64,000 nucleotides of DNA from Astropecten irregularis (GCA_963971285.1 OZ020250.1:12818499-12882498); one strand, 5' to 3'. Shown: positions 1-10,677, numbered from the stretch's first letter. Notes: generated by a model from the letters alone, not told the origin. Numbers and translations are program-made.

Positions 1-70
1 CCGTCTCCCTCTACACTGAGGTTAAAGGTGAAAATCGGACAGTTCAAATTATCGTGGCATAACCCTACTC

Positions 71-600
71 TCCAAAGCAGGCAAAACCCTGGCCCGCCTG
101 CTGCTCAGTAGACTGATTCCCACCGTCGTTTAGGCAAACACACCAGAGAGGCAGCGTGGTTTTCAAGCAAACAGGGATACCACAGATGTGGTCTTCGACA
201 TTTGTGGTATCTAAACACAATTTTGGGGGGCTCAAGCCCCCCTAGCCCAAATCCGCCCCCGTAGAACCGCCACTGCAGCCTTCCCCATGAGAAGTGTACA
301 GCCCACCTAAGATCAACATTGATGGCACATCCCTCAACACAGTGGAGCAGTTCACATAAATACATAGGCAGCGTTATTGCCAAAGACGCAACTGTCAGCA
401 AAGACCTTGACAACAGGCTTGCTCGGGCCAGCAGCGCCTTCGGACGCCTGTCCAAGAAAGTATGGCAGAACCACTGTCTCCGTATCTCTATACAAAGATC
501 CAGGTGTGCAGAGCTGTGGTAGTCCCTACACTGTTGTGTAGAGAGCTATAGGTCCTGTGCCACAAGCAGATCAGGCTGCTGGAGCGTTTTCATCAGGTAA
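71..600 (+). mobile_element. Degraded non-LTR retrotransposon (LINE) reverse transcriptase fragments
   Basis: Two pieces of one reverse transcriptase read on the plus strand. Positions 71-133 give a segment containing GKTLARLLLSRLIP, the usual 'GKILARxLLNRLIP' block of LINE RTs. Positions 311-600 give YIGSVIAKDATVSKDLDNR, then a block with RLSKKVWQNH and, after frameshifts, a tail matching the 'RRLERFHQ' block. Frameshifts and stops make it inactive. The gap between the pieces (134-310) includes a fragment ending in TAGAACCGCC that resembles the hAT-like elements further right. Family assignment rests on these motifs; the clade is not resolved. Confidence 0.75.
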
Positions 601-795
601 GTATAGACACGGGCCTAGCCTATGCAATCTTGTTTGGGAACTAGCACTGAATTGAATTCCACTAGGCATATTTACCATTCTTGGCCACACAGATTGGTTA
701 GTGAAGGTCACAAGAATGAGCTTTAATGTCTTCATTATTTTAGTAATTGTGATACGTTCGATGAATATCTAAATCTCAGCAAGATTAAGTCATAT

Positions 796-1041
796 GGGGC
801 CAATTTCATAGAGCTGCAGCTGATTGACACAATAAATTGCTAAGCACAAAGATAGCTTGCACAATAAAACAAACCACCATTGAAAATTCCATTTGATATT
901 CATGGCCAGCGAACAACAGCCAAAGAACAATTGCAAGTGATACACAGCACACGGAAATGTTGTTGTTTAATCCGGTTTTTTTACTAAGACAAAAATGCCA
1001 TGCTTGGCGAATTGTTGTGCTAAGCAACTCTATGAAATGGG
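796..1041. mobile_element. MITE-like element with GGGGCCAATTTCATAGAG-type inverted ends
   Basis: The left end GGGGCCAATTTCATAGAGCT is matched in reverse complement by the right end (…AACTCTATGAAATGGG), with further inner pairing (GCTTAGCAC). It is about 245 bp and has no coding capacity. A second element with the same ends lies at 17875-18489. This is non-autonomous DNA transposon debris. Confidence 0.6.
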
Positions 1042-1671
1042 AGATTTTTGGAGAGGGCTGTCGATAGAGGGCAGCAAACTACCAGGCTCCTTAAAGCTTT
1101 TTTTACACGCTGCAAGTACGGCGGTTGTCCGAAAACTCACCGGAAAACGCAGGAAAATACTGTAAACATTAAGTTCAGGCCATTTACAATTAATTTTTAT
1201 ATTCACAACAGCCGCCCACCACGATTTCAATGCCCGAAAACACAAAGTTAGGTGAAATTCTGATGTTTGGCGAGGAATAATGTGATAGGCTTTGCTTGCA
1301 AAGTAAAAACTCTGTGCACAAAACTGAATGCCGTTTGCCGTGGGCCACCGTGATCATTTGTAATTCGCCCTTTTAGTGGCCAATCTCCACAAATTCTGCA
1401 TTTGTTTGTTCTTGTTGAACTCATGTCCTCCCATGTCACCACAACCGGACACTGCACAGTATTTACCAGGCATTTTCATTGCGATTATTTACGCCTGTTG
1501 TGTTTACGATGAACATTCGTGCACAAAAGCAATGACAACAAAATCAAGACACTTTTCCCGAGCCTAGTGAAGCGCGCCCTCTTGTGATTAACAATGGTTA
1601 GTCAAAAGTCTCCCATTGGCCCATGGACGATGACTATCGTCATTAACCGTACCGTACTGTATGGAACTTAC

Positions 1672-1857
1672 CTTCACACTTGGCGTATTTTGCGTTCCAA
1701 GTCCCATTCTTCCAACAGTTTCGACGGAAAGAACCGCTCAAGGTGTAGCCTTTGTCACAAGTCGCATTGCAGATGCTATCAATCACACTGTCATGGCCAT
1801 CACGGACGCACGTTATCTTACCGTGAGCGAGCGCCGGTAGTGGTGAGCAGGCAATAA
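1672..1857 (-). CDS. Exon encoding a Sushi/CCP domain of a modular extracellular protein
   Basis: The exon is 186 nt, bounded by an acceptor (…ATGTCACAG) and a donor (GAAG/GTAAGT), and both boundaries are phase 1, typical of shuffled extracellular domains. The translation carries the four-cysteine Sushi pattern: CSPLPALAHGKITC, then C-NATCDKGYTLSG, RNCWKNGTW and a final KCE. Each of the usual Gly, Tyr and Trp landmarks is present. Sushi domains are about 60-residue adhesion or complement-type modules outside the cell. The exon at 4853-5062, also phase 1-1 and on the same strand, is the likely upstream neighbour; the join would code …NCTV-IACSPL. Further exons are probably to the left of the window. 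Domain identity is firm; the parent protein is not recognised. Confidence 0.85.
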
Positions 1858-2156
1858 CTGTGACATGATACAAGTTTAACGACTGTTACTTTAATATGTT
1901 ATTTGCCGATCATAATACACTGATCTTTGCCGCCAAAATAATTAATCGATAATCACACAGCCATCAAATTAATACGTGCGTCTTACATACTGTGCAACTT
2001 TTTGGTAAAAAAACAAACGGTTGGTATGGCAAAACAGACCTTTATACCCTGTCACAGGTTGATACAAAATATTTTATACAAGCCAGACGCAGTCAATAAT
2101 TAATACTTCAAATTTGTATTTGGTTTTCTTAAAATTGTTTTTATGGTTTTAAACTT

Positions 2157-2520
2157 GTGTCGGAAATAGTAACGGCAGGTGACGGTAAAAATGCTCAACA
2201 TTCTCACAAATGTCTGCTGATGCGCTGCCGGAGCAAGCAACGGTATTGCAACGGTATAAATCGGCAGTACACCGGTATGGCTTCGTTAAGATCGGTAGAG
2301 CACCGGAACTGCTCCGTTAATGGATCGGCAGCTCTCCGGTGGCCTCAATGTGTGTCATACTGGTACCAATGTGATACCGTAGTTTTGCCGATGAACCAAC
2401 GATGTACTACCGTTCTTAGCGATGTGAAACCGTAGTGCTACCACACTGATACAGATCTCCGAAAATCGACAAATTTATGCTCCGGTCGGCTCCGGCGAAT
2501 CAGATCGGCTAGGTGTGACA
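2157..2520. mobile_element. Non-autonomous DNA transposon fragment with TGTCACAC-type end
   Basis: The sequence is rich in CGGTA, CCGATC and ACCGTT motifs and ends in AGATCGGCTAGGTGTGACAT. The same blocks (e.g. CTCCGGTGGCC, GGTACCAATGTGATACCGTA) recur in other order and orientation at 5130-5360 and 5720-6085, so these are copies of one dispersed element. No ORF of note. Confidence 0.55.
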
Positions 2521-2734
2521 TGCATTGGGTGCATTCGTTTAGCTCCCCCGGGTCGACACCAGTCAACCTCGTCCCCATTCTCTCGCTTGTTTTGTGCAGT
2601 AAAACACGACCATTCCCAGAAAGGGCTGAACATCTATAGTATCGACGGATAAAGAAAAAATACTGTATTTTTCTATTTTTCTATTGGTATTGACTGACAC
2701 GGCTACCCACTATGGTGTTCCATTTGTGCCGTTA

Positions 2735-2896
2735 ACGCGTCGCATTTTTTTTTGCCGTCGAATTTTTTTTTGCCGTCGCATTTTTTTTTTTGCGGCGCAT
2801 TTTTTTTTTCGTCGCATTTTTTTTTTTGGCGGCGCATTTTTTTTTTGGCGGCGCATTTTTTTTTCCCGTCGCATTTTTTTTGGGGCGGCGCATTTT
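2735..2896. repeat. T-tract minisatellite (about 19-bp units of T8-12 plus GCSGTCGCA)
   Basis: Roughly eight units alternate a run of 8-12 T with a GC-rich spacer of the form GCCGTCGCA or GGCGGCGCA. It ends exactly where the 2897-4847 fold-back element begins. It lies in the presumed intron between the two exons of the left gene. Confidence 0.85.
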
Positions 2897-4847
2897 TACG
2901 GAAGAGTATAAGGGCCACCTGCAAAAAAAAAAATTCGAGTTGCTATCTCGCCACGGCGAGTTACTATCTTGCCGCGGCGAGTTACTATCTCGCCGCGGCG
3001 AGTTACCGTATCTCGCCGCGGCGAGTTACTATCTCGCCGCGGCGAGTTACTGTCCTGAGTATACCATCTGCATGTATCCGGTATTGCGATTGACACAGCA
3101 ATAAATTGTTTGTGTGTAAAAAGGAACAGCAAATTCGTACATGTATAGCCGGCCTGTGGAAAGCAAAACAAGAGAGAGAAGACCCAATCGTCTGACCTTA
3201 AAACAAACAAATGAATAAAGAAAGAGAGAAATCTCAGTTTTTTCTTATTTGTAGCACAGAAAATTAGAATATCCTGGATGCGCTCCAAAAGACTTAAGAA
3301 GCTTTTACCAGTGTAGTGTATAGTGAGGTCAAAAAACTTGAAGATGCATAGTGTATAGTTCTATACCTGAAAGTGGTTTATCAGGTGCTTGGGGTAGGGG
3401 TGGGGTGGGGTGGGGGTTTGTTGAGGAGGAAAGGGGCAGATGAATGATAAGGGAGGGAAAAGAAGAATGGGAGACAGGGATTGATTAAAGAAAGATGGAA
3501 GTAAAGAAGGGACGATGGATACCCAAGGTTTCGACCAAGAAAATTGACACTTTTCATCTTGCTCAGTCGGGATTCTGCTTACCCTTAATCTGTATTTGGC
3601 AGCGTTATCAAGGGTGAAGTGGCGAGATATAAACGCATTTGCAAACACGAAAGGGATTTTGTTACGAAAAGAATTTGCAAAATTCTTGAACTTTTGCAAG
3701 AGCACAGTAAAGTACACCAACCTCCGGGGACTCAATATGAAGTTGAACCAAAGGGATCCTTTCATTTCTTTATTTTAGAAAATAAACCAGGATTACAGTT
3801 TTTTCAATTGGTTGTTATGTGGACTAAAACACAATAAAAAATAACAACCATTATCTGGCATCTATGATTGGTCAAAGCACAACAAAAATGCTAAAAGGTG
3901 ACTGATGAAGTGCGGCATAATAACGGTCAGAAAATATTATTTGAACCCTCCATAAAAAGGAAAAATCCAAGGGATCAGCATAATTATTATCAACGGAAAA
4001 ATTGTTCTTTGAAAGACTTTCTCCTTCCCTTTTCTTGGTTTCCCTCTTGCATGCATTTTGATTTGTTCAACCGATCTTTTTGCAAGACAGCTAAACAGCC
4101 CACAAGTTGGATTTGTCTCTGTCTTTGCAAAATATATTATACTCTTATATAGACGGGTGGTATATCAAATTACCCTACTATTCCACTCTTCCTATTAACA
4201 CAAGTTCCGTTTGCTCTTCTCAGCCTGGACCCACCACAATCATGATGGTTTTGTCTGCCCACTGTTCCATCTGCCTACCTTCCACCTCTTGACCTCAAAC
4301 TAACCAATACCTCCATTTTTCTTTCCCCATCCCTGTCTCCCTTTCTTCTTTCCCCCTTTCTTCATTCATCTTCCCCTTTCCTCCTCAACAAACGCCCACC
4401 CACGCCACCCCTATACCCCAAGCACCTGATAAACCACTTTCAGTTAGAACTATACACTATGCATCTTCAAGTTTTTTGACCTCGCTATACACTACACTGA
4501 TAAAAGCTTCTTAAGTCTTTTGGAGCGCATCCCGGATATTCTAATTGTCTGTGCTACAAATAAGAAAAAACGGAGATGTCTCTCTTTCTTTATTCATTTG
4601 TTTGTTGTAAGGTCAGACGATTGGGTCTTCTCTCTCTTGTTTTGCTGTCCACAGGCCGGCTATACATGTACGAATTTGCTGTTTCTTTTTACACACAAAC
4701 AATTTATTGCTGTGTCAATCGCAATACCGGACACATGCATATGGTATACTCAGGACAGTAACTCGCCGCGGCGAGATAGTAACTCGCCGTGGCGAGATAG
4801 CAACTCGAAAAAAAAAAATTTGCAGGTGGCCCTTATACTCTTCCGTA
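2897..4847. mobile_element. 1.95-kb fold-back element with roughly 0.5-kb inverted arms
   Basis: The element begins TACGGAAGAGTATAAGGGCC and ends with its reverse complement. The arms (about 2897-3480 and 4370-4847) stay complementary through a CTCGCCGCGGCGAG minisatellite, a CGATTGGGTCTTCTCTC block and a G-rich/C-rich tract near CAGGTGCTTGGGGT. The roughly 0.9-kb centre has only short ORFs with no recognisable transposase. No clear target duplication is visible. Its right end is the sixth base of the splice donor at 4852-4847. Confidence 0.8.
2935..3057. repeat. Minisatellite of palindromic CTCGCCGCGGCGAG units (left arm of fold-back)
   Basis: About six spaced copies of a 14-bp palindrome separated by TTACTAT or TTACCGTAT. 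The opposite arm (about 4756-4808) holds only two or three copies, so the two arms have diverged in copy number. Confidence 0.8.
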
Positions 4848-4852
4848 CTTAC

Positions 4853-5062
4853 CTGTGCAATTGAGCCATTTCCGAATCTGTACAGGATCACTGCTGATCA
4901 AGAAGGAATCATAGTAAGTCACATCGTAGGGTCTGTAAGGGATATAGGAGTTCATTCCACCAATGGTGATTTCTGTACATAGACATGGGTCCTCTTTCTC
5001 TATCAACCAGCGAAGATGGTGCATTTTCGGGTCGGGTTCCTGACCAATGATGCAAGGCGTTA
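4853..5062 (-). CDS. Exon of modular extracellular gene, 69-residue domain of unknown family
   Basis: The 210-nt exon has a strong acceptor (a long pyrimidine tract ending CTCCTATCAG) and a donor CACAG/GTAAGT. Both boundaries are phase 1, as for the Sushi exon at 1672-1857. The translation begins TPCIIGQEPDPKMHHLRW, has a CLC motif, a tyrosine-rich centre (YIPYRPYDVTYYD) and ends RKWLNCT; four cysteines and one N-glycosylation sequon (NCT). I do not recognise the family. The open frame extends further 5' through hydrophobic residues, but those are the pyrimidine tract and have no ATG. A transposon fragment begins within about 70 bp upstream. Most likely a domain preceding the Sushi module. 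Confidence 0.65.
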
Positions 5063-5129
5063 CTGATAGGAGAAATGTGAGAAAACAAGACAGAATTGTC
5101 AATATTGTAATCGGCCTACTTCTGAAGGC

Positions 5130-6085
5130 CCTGTCACACACTACCAATGTGGCTCAGCGGAGCTAAACCGGAGGACAAGAACGCTAAGAACGGTTGTAGA
5201 TCGTCGGTACCTCGGCAAAACTACGGTATCACATTGGTACCAGTACGGCACACATTGAGGCCACCGGAGAGCCGCCGATCCAGTAACGGGGCGGGGCGGT
5301 TCCGGTGCTCTATCGATCTTAACGAAGCCATACCGGTGCACTGCCGATCACTGGTGTCGATTTCTTTTCATAATTGGGGGAGGGGTGATAGGTGATTTGG
5401 TGTCCTATGCGAGGGAGCGAAGCAACCGAGCTGGGGGAGGCTGTGGGAGGTGGGATACCCCCTACCAAACCAGGGACTTTTTAATAAAAAAAAATCGCAT
5501 TTAAGAGCATTTAAAAACGATATTCAGAAGAATTCATCATTATATGTGTAGTATAAATTCACTGCGAAAACACACAAAATAACAAGGATCATGTATTATT
5601 TCTATACAATAAACTTGAAGGACACTCAACAACAAAATATTGGGGGGATGATAATGCACGCCATCCCCCCACCTCAAATATTTTTTTTGGGGGGTGTATC
5701 CCCCCCCCCCATTCCCCCCGGGATCGACACCTATGCTGCCGATGTATACCGTTGCAATACCGTTGCTCGCTCCGGCAGCGCATCGGCAGACATTTTTGAG
5801 CGTGTTCAAAAATTGTTTACCGTCGCCTGCCATTGTTAATATTGTCCTACTGATGTCCTACCATGACTGATGTCCTACCAATGTACTACTGTTCTTACCG
5901 ATGTGAAACCGTTCTTACCGAGTGAAACCGTTCTTACCGATGTGAAACCGTTCTTACCGATGTGAAGTTTGTGAACCATAGCACTCCCGTTCTAGTACCG
6001 ATCCCCGGCCCCGAAAATCGACACATTTGTGCTCCGATCCGGTATCGCTCCGGTGAGTCAGATCGGCTAGATGTGACATTGCTTT
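5130..6085. mobile_element. Fragments of the TGTCACAC-ended transposon, interrupted
   Basis: Two pieces of the element also seen at 2157-2520: 5130-5360 (starts GGCCCTGTCACACACTA) and 5720-6085 (ends CAGATCGGCTAGATGTGACA). Between them lies unrelated GC-run sequence with poly-G/C tracts near 5690-5720. At 5880-5965 a 20-bp unit (ACCGATGTGAAACCGTTCTT) repeats about four times. No transposase ORF. Confidence 0.55.
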
Positions 6086-6184
6086 AACATGGTTTACAAT
6101 TCCTATAGCGTTTTATTCTGAGAAATGTTGCAAACCAATAATTCCCTGAATTTGTTCACGGCTGTACATTATACGTGTATTGAC

Positions 6185-6267
6185 GGATAAAGAAAATCTT
6201 ACTGGAGTGGGATTCGAACCTGCGACCCCAGAATACTGTATGCATGCTCTATACCAAGTATCCAGCC
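6185..6267 (-). mobile_element. tRNA-derived SINE fragment (interrupted)
   Basis: The reverse strand has a B-box-like GGTTCGAATCCCACTCCAGT, as in the copies at 15693, 16703, 20880 and 29640. The SINE is cut at ATCCAGCC by the hAT-like element 6268-6593 and resumes with the duplicated ATCCAGCC at 6594. Confidence 0.65.
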
Positions 6268-6593
6268 CAGGCGCGGTTCTAGAGCCAACATTTTTGGGGG
6301 GCTATAAGAGGCATTATTTTTGGAAGGGGCTAGAAGACCCAATATTTTGGGTTATTCTTACACTCGCTTCTGCTATGTGTTATTAGAGGTCGAAGAACAT
6401 GCACATTATAGGCCACACAACGCGTTTGTTATGTAATTGGCGCTTAATAACTGAAAAGATACAGTGTTTTCAAGAATTTTTTTTTCATTTGCATTTTTTT
6501 GGGGGGCTAGACAATTTTTTTTTTTTTTTTTTTTTTGGGGTGGGGCTACAGCCTACAGCCTACCCCCCCCCCCCCCCCGTAGAACCGCGTCTG
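6268..6593. mobile_element. hAT-like non-autonomous element with 8-bp target duplication
   Basis: The ends CAGGCGCGGTTCTA and TAGAACCGCGTCTG are inverted repeats. They are flanked by the direct 8-mer ATCCAGCC at 6260-6267 and 6594-6601, the target-site length of the hAT superfamily. The interior is T- and G-run rich with no transposase. A sister element with its own perfect duplication lies at 33266-33503. Confidence 0.85.
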
Positions 6594-6859
6594 ATCCAGC
6601 CCTATAATATGCCCGTTCACGCAAATACCAATAATCGCGATTTTTTTTTACCGCGATTCAAAAACCGGTGTTTTACGTGTGTGGACAAAATAATTGCGAC
6701 TATTGGTGCCAGTCAAAATGGCGATTTGTGCACCATTGGTATTACATCTATTTTAAATAGTTTGAATTATTTTGCGAGATGGGAACATTACAGCACTAGT
6801 CCCGAGGCTTATTTTGGCGGATGTGACAAGGAAAGTGTTTCTGTCGTCACTCTTGATGA

Positions 6860-7155
6860 ACAGAAACATAGATGGGGGAGTTCATCTTATTTGGGTCTCC
6901 CCAAACAATTATCGAAAGTGCTGGTGACTTATATATTTGTATTGGATGGAGATGCTCGGTCAGGTCCATTGCTGCAGAACTTGGGGTTCATTTTCGATTC
7001 ATTGTTCAACCGAACATCAGCAACACCATTCGCCTTTCCTCGTATTGCATCAGGATTCAAGAACATTGGTCAAATACGCAAGTTTAAGGATAGAAGTCCT
7101 GCCGGAAAAGTCATCTATGTCTCCGTTACTTCTCGTCTTGACAAATCAATTTGAC
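6860..7155 (+). mobile_element. LINE (CR1/L2-type) reverse transcriptase fragment
   Basis: The plus-strand frame carries LLQNLGFIFDS, then after a degenerate stretch NIGQIRKFKDRSPAGKVIY and VTSRLD. This is the order seen in CR1/L2/jockey RTs ('ARNLGVIFD … RIRKYLT … FVTSRLDYCNS'). A short adjacent frame (FILFGSPQ) matches the preceding 'LLIGTPQQ' block, implying a frameshift near 6890. The long open frame covering it is a chance extension into flanking repeats. Inactive 5'- and 3'-truncated copy. Confidence 0.75.
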
Positions 7156-7230
7156 TAAATTGAACAGACGTGAACTGCGCTCTTACTTATTTTATATGAA
7201 GAGAAAACGTATTAATCATAAGTTGTCATA

Positions 7231-7661
7231 CAGGGTGTCCACAAAAACGCATCACTGTGTCGGGAACCATTATGTTAAAATTAAACTGTTTATCACTTCA
7301 AGATTCAGTTATATGATACTACCATGTCTTGACTATCACAATGTAGAATTTAAGCAAAATCGGGCTGAAATTGGCGGAAATAATGACCAATTGAAAGAGT
7401 ACAAATTTGCAGTATTCCAAAATAAGTGGTCAATGCACACATAATGTGTATTAAAAGAAAGATGAAAATCGGGTTTTGAAGTTTGGTAATTCAGTCTTAG
7501 TTTCTTCCCTCAATTTCAGTCCAATTTTGCTCAAATTTGGTCAACACTGTGTAAGTCCAGACATGGTTGTATCATATATCTGAATCTTGAATTGGTAAAC
7601 AGTTTAATTTTTATATAAAAGTTCTCGACACAAAGTGTTGAGTTTTTTGGGGGACACCCTG
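7231..7661. mobile_element. Tc1/mariner-like fold-back MITE (CAGGGTGTC ends)
   Basis: Starts CAGGGTGTCCACAAAAACGC and ends GGGGGACACCCTG, with long inner complementarity (AAGATTCAG…, TCAAATT…). Closely related to 13861-14313. No transposase. Confidence 0.75.
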
Positions 7662-8283
7662 AATAATTATGGGTCATAGAGAATATTCAATTTCAAGATT
7701 CAGCAGAAATATTCATATGTTCACAATGTCAATCATTCACGTGTGAATCGGTTCATGACGTATCAAGAATATTGTTGTTAATGGGATATCAAATCTACAC
7801 GACTGACCGCTGATTTAAGGAGAAAGCCTATCAAAAAGCCTGTACAACGTTGGTAAAGGTGACAGAACAGCACTCAAACTGGCATACATGAACAACTATA
7901 CCCAGATATTTCTGTATAACGTGGGGATTGCTCTCAAAAACTCGGCAAGCTGGTTTTTACCTGTTAATCTGGTCCCCGAGATTGTCCTACACCACAAACT
8001 CTTTGCTCACGAATAGCCCAAATTTGTAATTATTCTATATTCGCTATACCCATGATTTGGTATGTGGTAAGAATTCAACATTAAATTTGTGTTACACCAC
8101 AGTGTTTGCTCGATAGACAGGAACAAAATAATTTTCCATTGAAGAGACTGAAACAAAAATGTGACTGACCGTCACATAAAAACCTTTCATAACGATTGGA
8201 ATCTGATATCAATTTCATAATGCTCATCACAAATGCCATGTGTAACACATCGATCAGACTCAATACCAGTAACTCAATAAACA
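7662..8283. other. Intergenic sequence, nothing recognised
   Basis: AT-rich, no supported exon. A minus-strand frame at 8081-8284 is hydrophobic but lacks splice signals or family resemblance. Confidence 0.4.
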
Positions 8284-8562
8284 TACCGTTAAAATCTTTC
8301 CGCCTGAAATGCTGTATTTATCAAGAAATCAGCATAAAAGCAACGACCGAAAATATTTTTGATCTTTAAATATCAAAAATAACGGTGAAAAGATCATAGA
8401 AATTCCGTGCATATTTTTCACTGTTTTTTTTTTTTTTTAAGTGGGCACCGTATGGGACTGACAATTTCACAGATGACTTTTACTGTATCTTCCTTGATAT
8501 TTTTGCCCATGAATCTGCATTTGTTTGACAAAAACCAAAGTATGACATTACCTTTAATTGTC
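8284..8562 (+). mobile_element. MITE of the AAAGGTAGTATCATAC family, 5'-truncated
   Basis: Shares the family body (ACCGTTAAAAT…CGCCTGAAATG, GTGGGCACCGTATGGGACTG, TTTTGCCCATGAATCTG) and the right end CCAAAGTATGACATTACCTT. The left end is missing. Confidence 0.8.
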
Positions 8563-8658
8563 ATGATCCTTTCACTCATTCTCGTATATACTGCACTTGG
8601 TAAGTTATGTACTCTTAATGATAATCCGATACACCAATTGATTTACAGTAGGCCTACA

Positions 8659-9010
8659 TTAAAGGTAATACATGTATCATACTTTGGTTTTTGTCAAAGA
8701 AATACAGATTAATGGCAAACAAAAACAGTCATCTGTGAAATTCCCAGTCCCATGCGGTGCCCACCTGTTGAGAATAAAGTGAAAACGCCCGCGGTATTTC
8801 TTAATCTGTTCACCGTTGTTTTTATCTTCCGAAGATCAAAATTGTATTTGGTCATTGGTCTTAATCTTTTCTGGATAAAATACAGTATTTCAGGTAGAAA
8901 AACTTAACATTACGTTTCTACTAGCACCACATTTATACCCTGTAAGCATTGTAGGTAAATCTGTGAAGATTTCTGTTTCGGTATGCTACCAAAGTATGAT
9001 AGTACCACTT
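8659..9010 (-). mobile_element. MITE of the AAAGGTAGTATCATAC family, inverted copy
   Basis: Reads ATTAAAGGTAATACATGTATCATACTTTGG at its left and ACCAAAGTATGATAGTACC at its right, with the family body in reverse orientation. It lies about 100 bp from the oppositely oriented copy at 8284-8562. Confidence 0.75.
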
Positions 9011-10201
9011 TGGATTATGGACCGATCTCTATGAAAATTGAAAGTGCCTAAAATATGACAAGATAGAAATGAATATATCCGACTTACTTTTATGTTGGTC
9101 TGTAAGTGGTGCAAGATATAGAAACGTCAGTATATGTAATAACATCATCTTCCTTGAAATCAGGTCCATGATGTCAAACTGAAATCATTCAATCATTGGC
9201 GGACTAACATCGTAAGTAGAAACTCCAGGAGAGCAAGAGAGACTGTACTCATCAAACTGCTGACTCGTGGAATACTGCCTGCAGATCTAGTCAACTCACT
9301 GCTTTTAACCAACACCCAGAGCGCGCCCAGCTGAGCGCTCCCTCTGCGTAGATGTGATATCCATGGCAACGCATCCTCATCTCATATAAATATTATAATT
9401 GAATTACCTAATATAGTTGAAACGGCCGCTCACTCCATCCTAACTACATGTACCAGTATTATGACCTTACAAAGGCCGAGTGTTCACTGCTTGATGAGAA
9501 TCACAAAATTTTAGAATGTATTAAAGATGGAGAATAACGATTGTTAAAAAAATGAAACAAATACAAATCCTCGTTTATAGGGCATATAAGAAATTTCTCA
9601 TAATATACAATGGGGCTGGTTTTTGTTTATTATTTGGTAATATTGGAAGTAAAATTTGATGATAATTGTAAATTCTGAGGACTATTTCATAAGGAAGGCG
9701 AATCCCCTCTTCTACGTCATCAACTTGAGGAAAACATGAATATTCATGCTATGTAAATGAACAAAAAACCGGCAAATTCGGTAGAAAATTGCTTATTCTT
9801 GGCGAATGCGGAACGGTAAAAAGCGGCTTAAAATTTACATCAAGAAACTTCTAATAGTGTGGGTTAATGATGTGTTCACCTTAATTGGAGCTAGGTGAAC
9901 ACAATTTTATGCGAACATCTTATTTTTCGAAATCGTTGGTGTCCAGCTTTAAATCTAAAATAAAGGCACTTTGCGTGCCATAGCCTACTTTGAGTCAGGT
10001 AACCTGGGTCTGTGCAGGGTGTAGAGGGGATCGAGTATGTGAATTCTGCACAAAGTTCAATTTGTCGGTTTGATCTAAGGTGGGGATATAAATTGGGGCA
10101 AATGAATCATCAGTTTGATTTTATTTATTTTCTTTTAATTCATGCAAGTAATAAACTGCTCATCGGCCAAAATAATGACCTGGAACTTAAAATACTTGGA
10201 G
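9011..10201. other. Intergenic sequence, nothing recognised
   Basis: No exon with paired splice signals or family motif on either strand. AT-rich, no clear transposon ends. Confidence 0.4.
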
Positions 10202-10560
10202 TTAAAGGTAGTATCATACTTTGGTAAGACACCAAAACAGAAATGTCCACAGATTCTCCTATAACTTCCAGGGTATGAGGATGATGCTGGTAGAAACATA
10301 CCGTTAATTTTTGTTCGCCTGAAATGGTGTATTTATCCCGAAATTAGTAAAACAACGACCGAAAATCTGTTTGATATTTAAAAAGATAAAAGAGAACTGA
10401 CTTAAGAAATACTGTGGCCGTTTTTCGCTGTTTTCTCAAAAAGTGGGCAACGTATGGGACTGAAATTTTCACAGATGACTGTTACTGTATCTGTCTTGAT
10501 ATTTTTGCCCAGGAATCTGTATTTCTTTGATAAAAACCGAAGTATTATATAACCTTTAAG
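10202..10560 (+). mobile_element. MITE of the AAAGGTAGTATCATAC family
   Basis: Left end TTAAAGGTAGTATCATACTT and degenerate right end AAGTATTATATAACCTTTAA surround the usual body. About 359 bp, no ORF. Confidence 0.85.
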
Positions 10561-10677
10561 AGGGCCTGACGCTTTTCGATCCTAGCAGGATCTTTCTCAA
10601 AGGCTATATGAGATCCTGCTAGGATCAAATAAAGATCCTGCTGGGGTCGAAACGCGTCAGGCCCTCCTAACTCTAAT
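10560..10677. mobile_element. Short fold-back MITE (AGGGCCTGACGC ends)
   Basis: AGGGCCTGACGC at the left pairs with GCGTCAGGCCCT at the right. The interior repeats AGGATCTTT and GATCCTGCTAGGATC in both orientations. It directly abuts the right end of the preceding MITE. Confidence 0.75.

Noticed and set aside
2684-3104. Phenylalanine-rich and lysine-rich ORFs on both strands
   Set aside because: Translations of the T-tract minisatellite.
3361-3837. ORFs in the centre and arm of the fold-back as a transposase
   Set aside because: No catalytic motif; one frame is just the C-rich strand of the arm.
5063-5147. 5' extension of the 4853-5062 exon as a signal peptide
   Set aside because: The hydrophobic residues come from the pyrimidine tract before a strong acceptor, and there is no in-frame ATG.
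6399-7154. 251-codon plus-strand ORF as an intact gene
   Set aside because: The first half translates poly-T/poly-C transposon sequence. Only the end is a LINE RT fragment, and with frameshifts.
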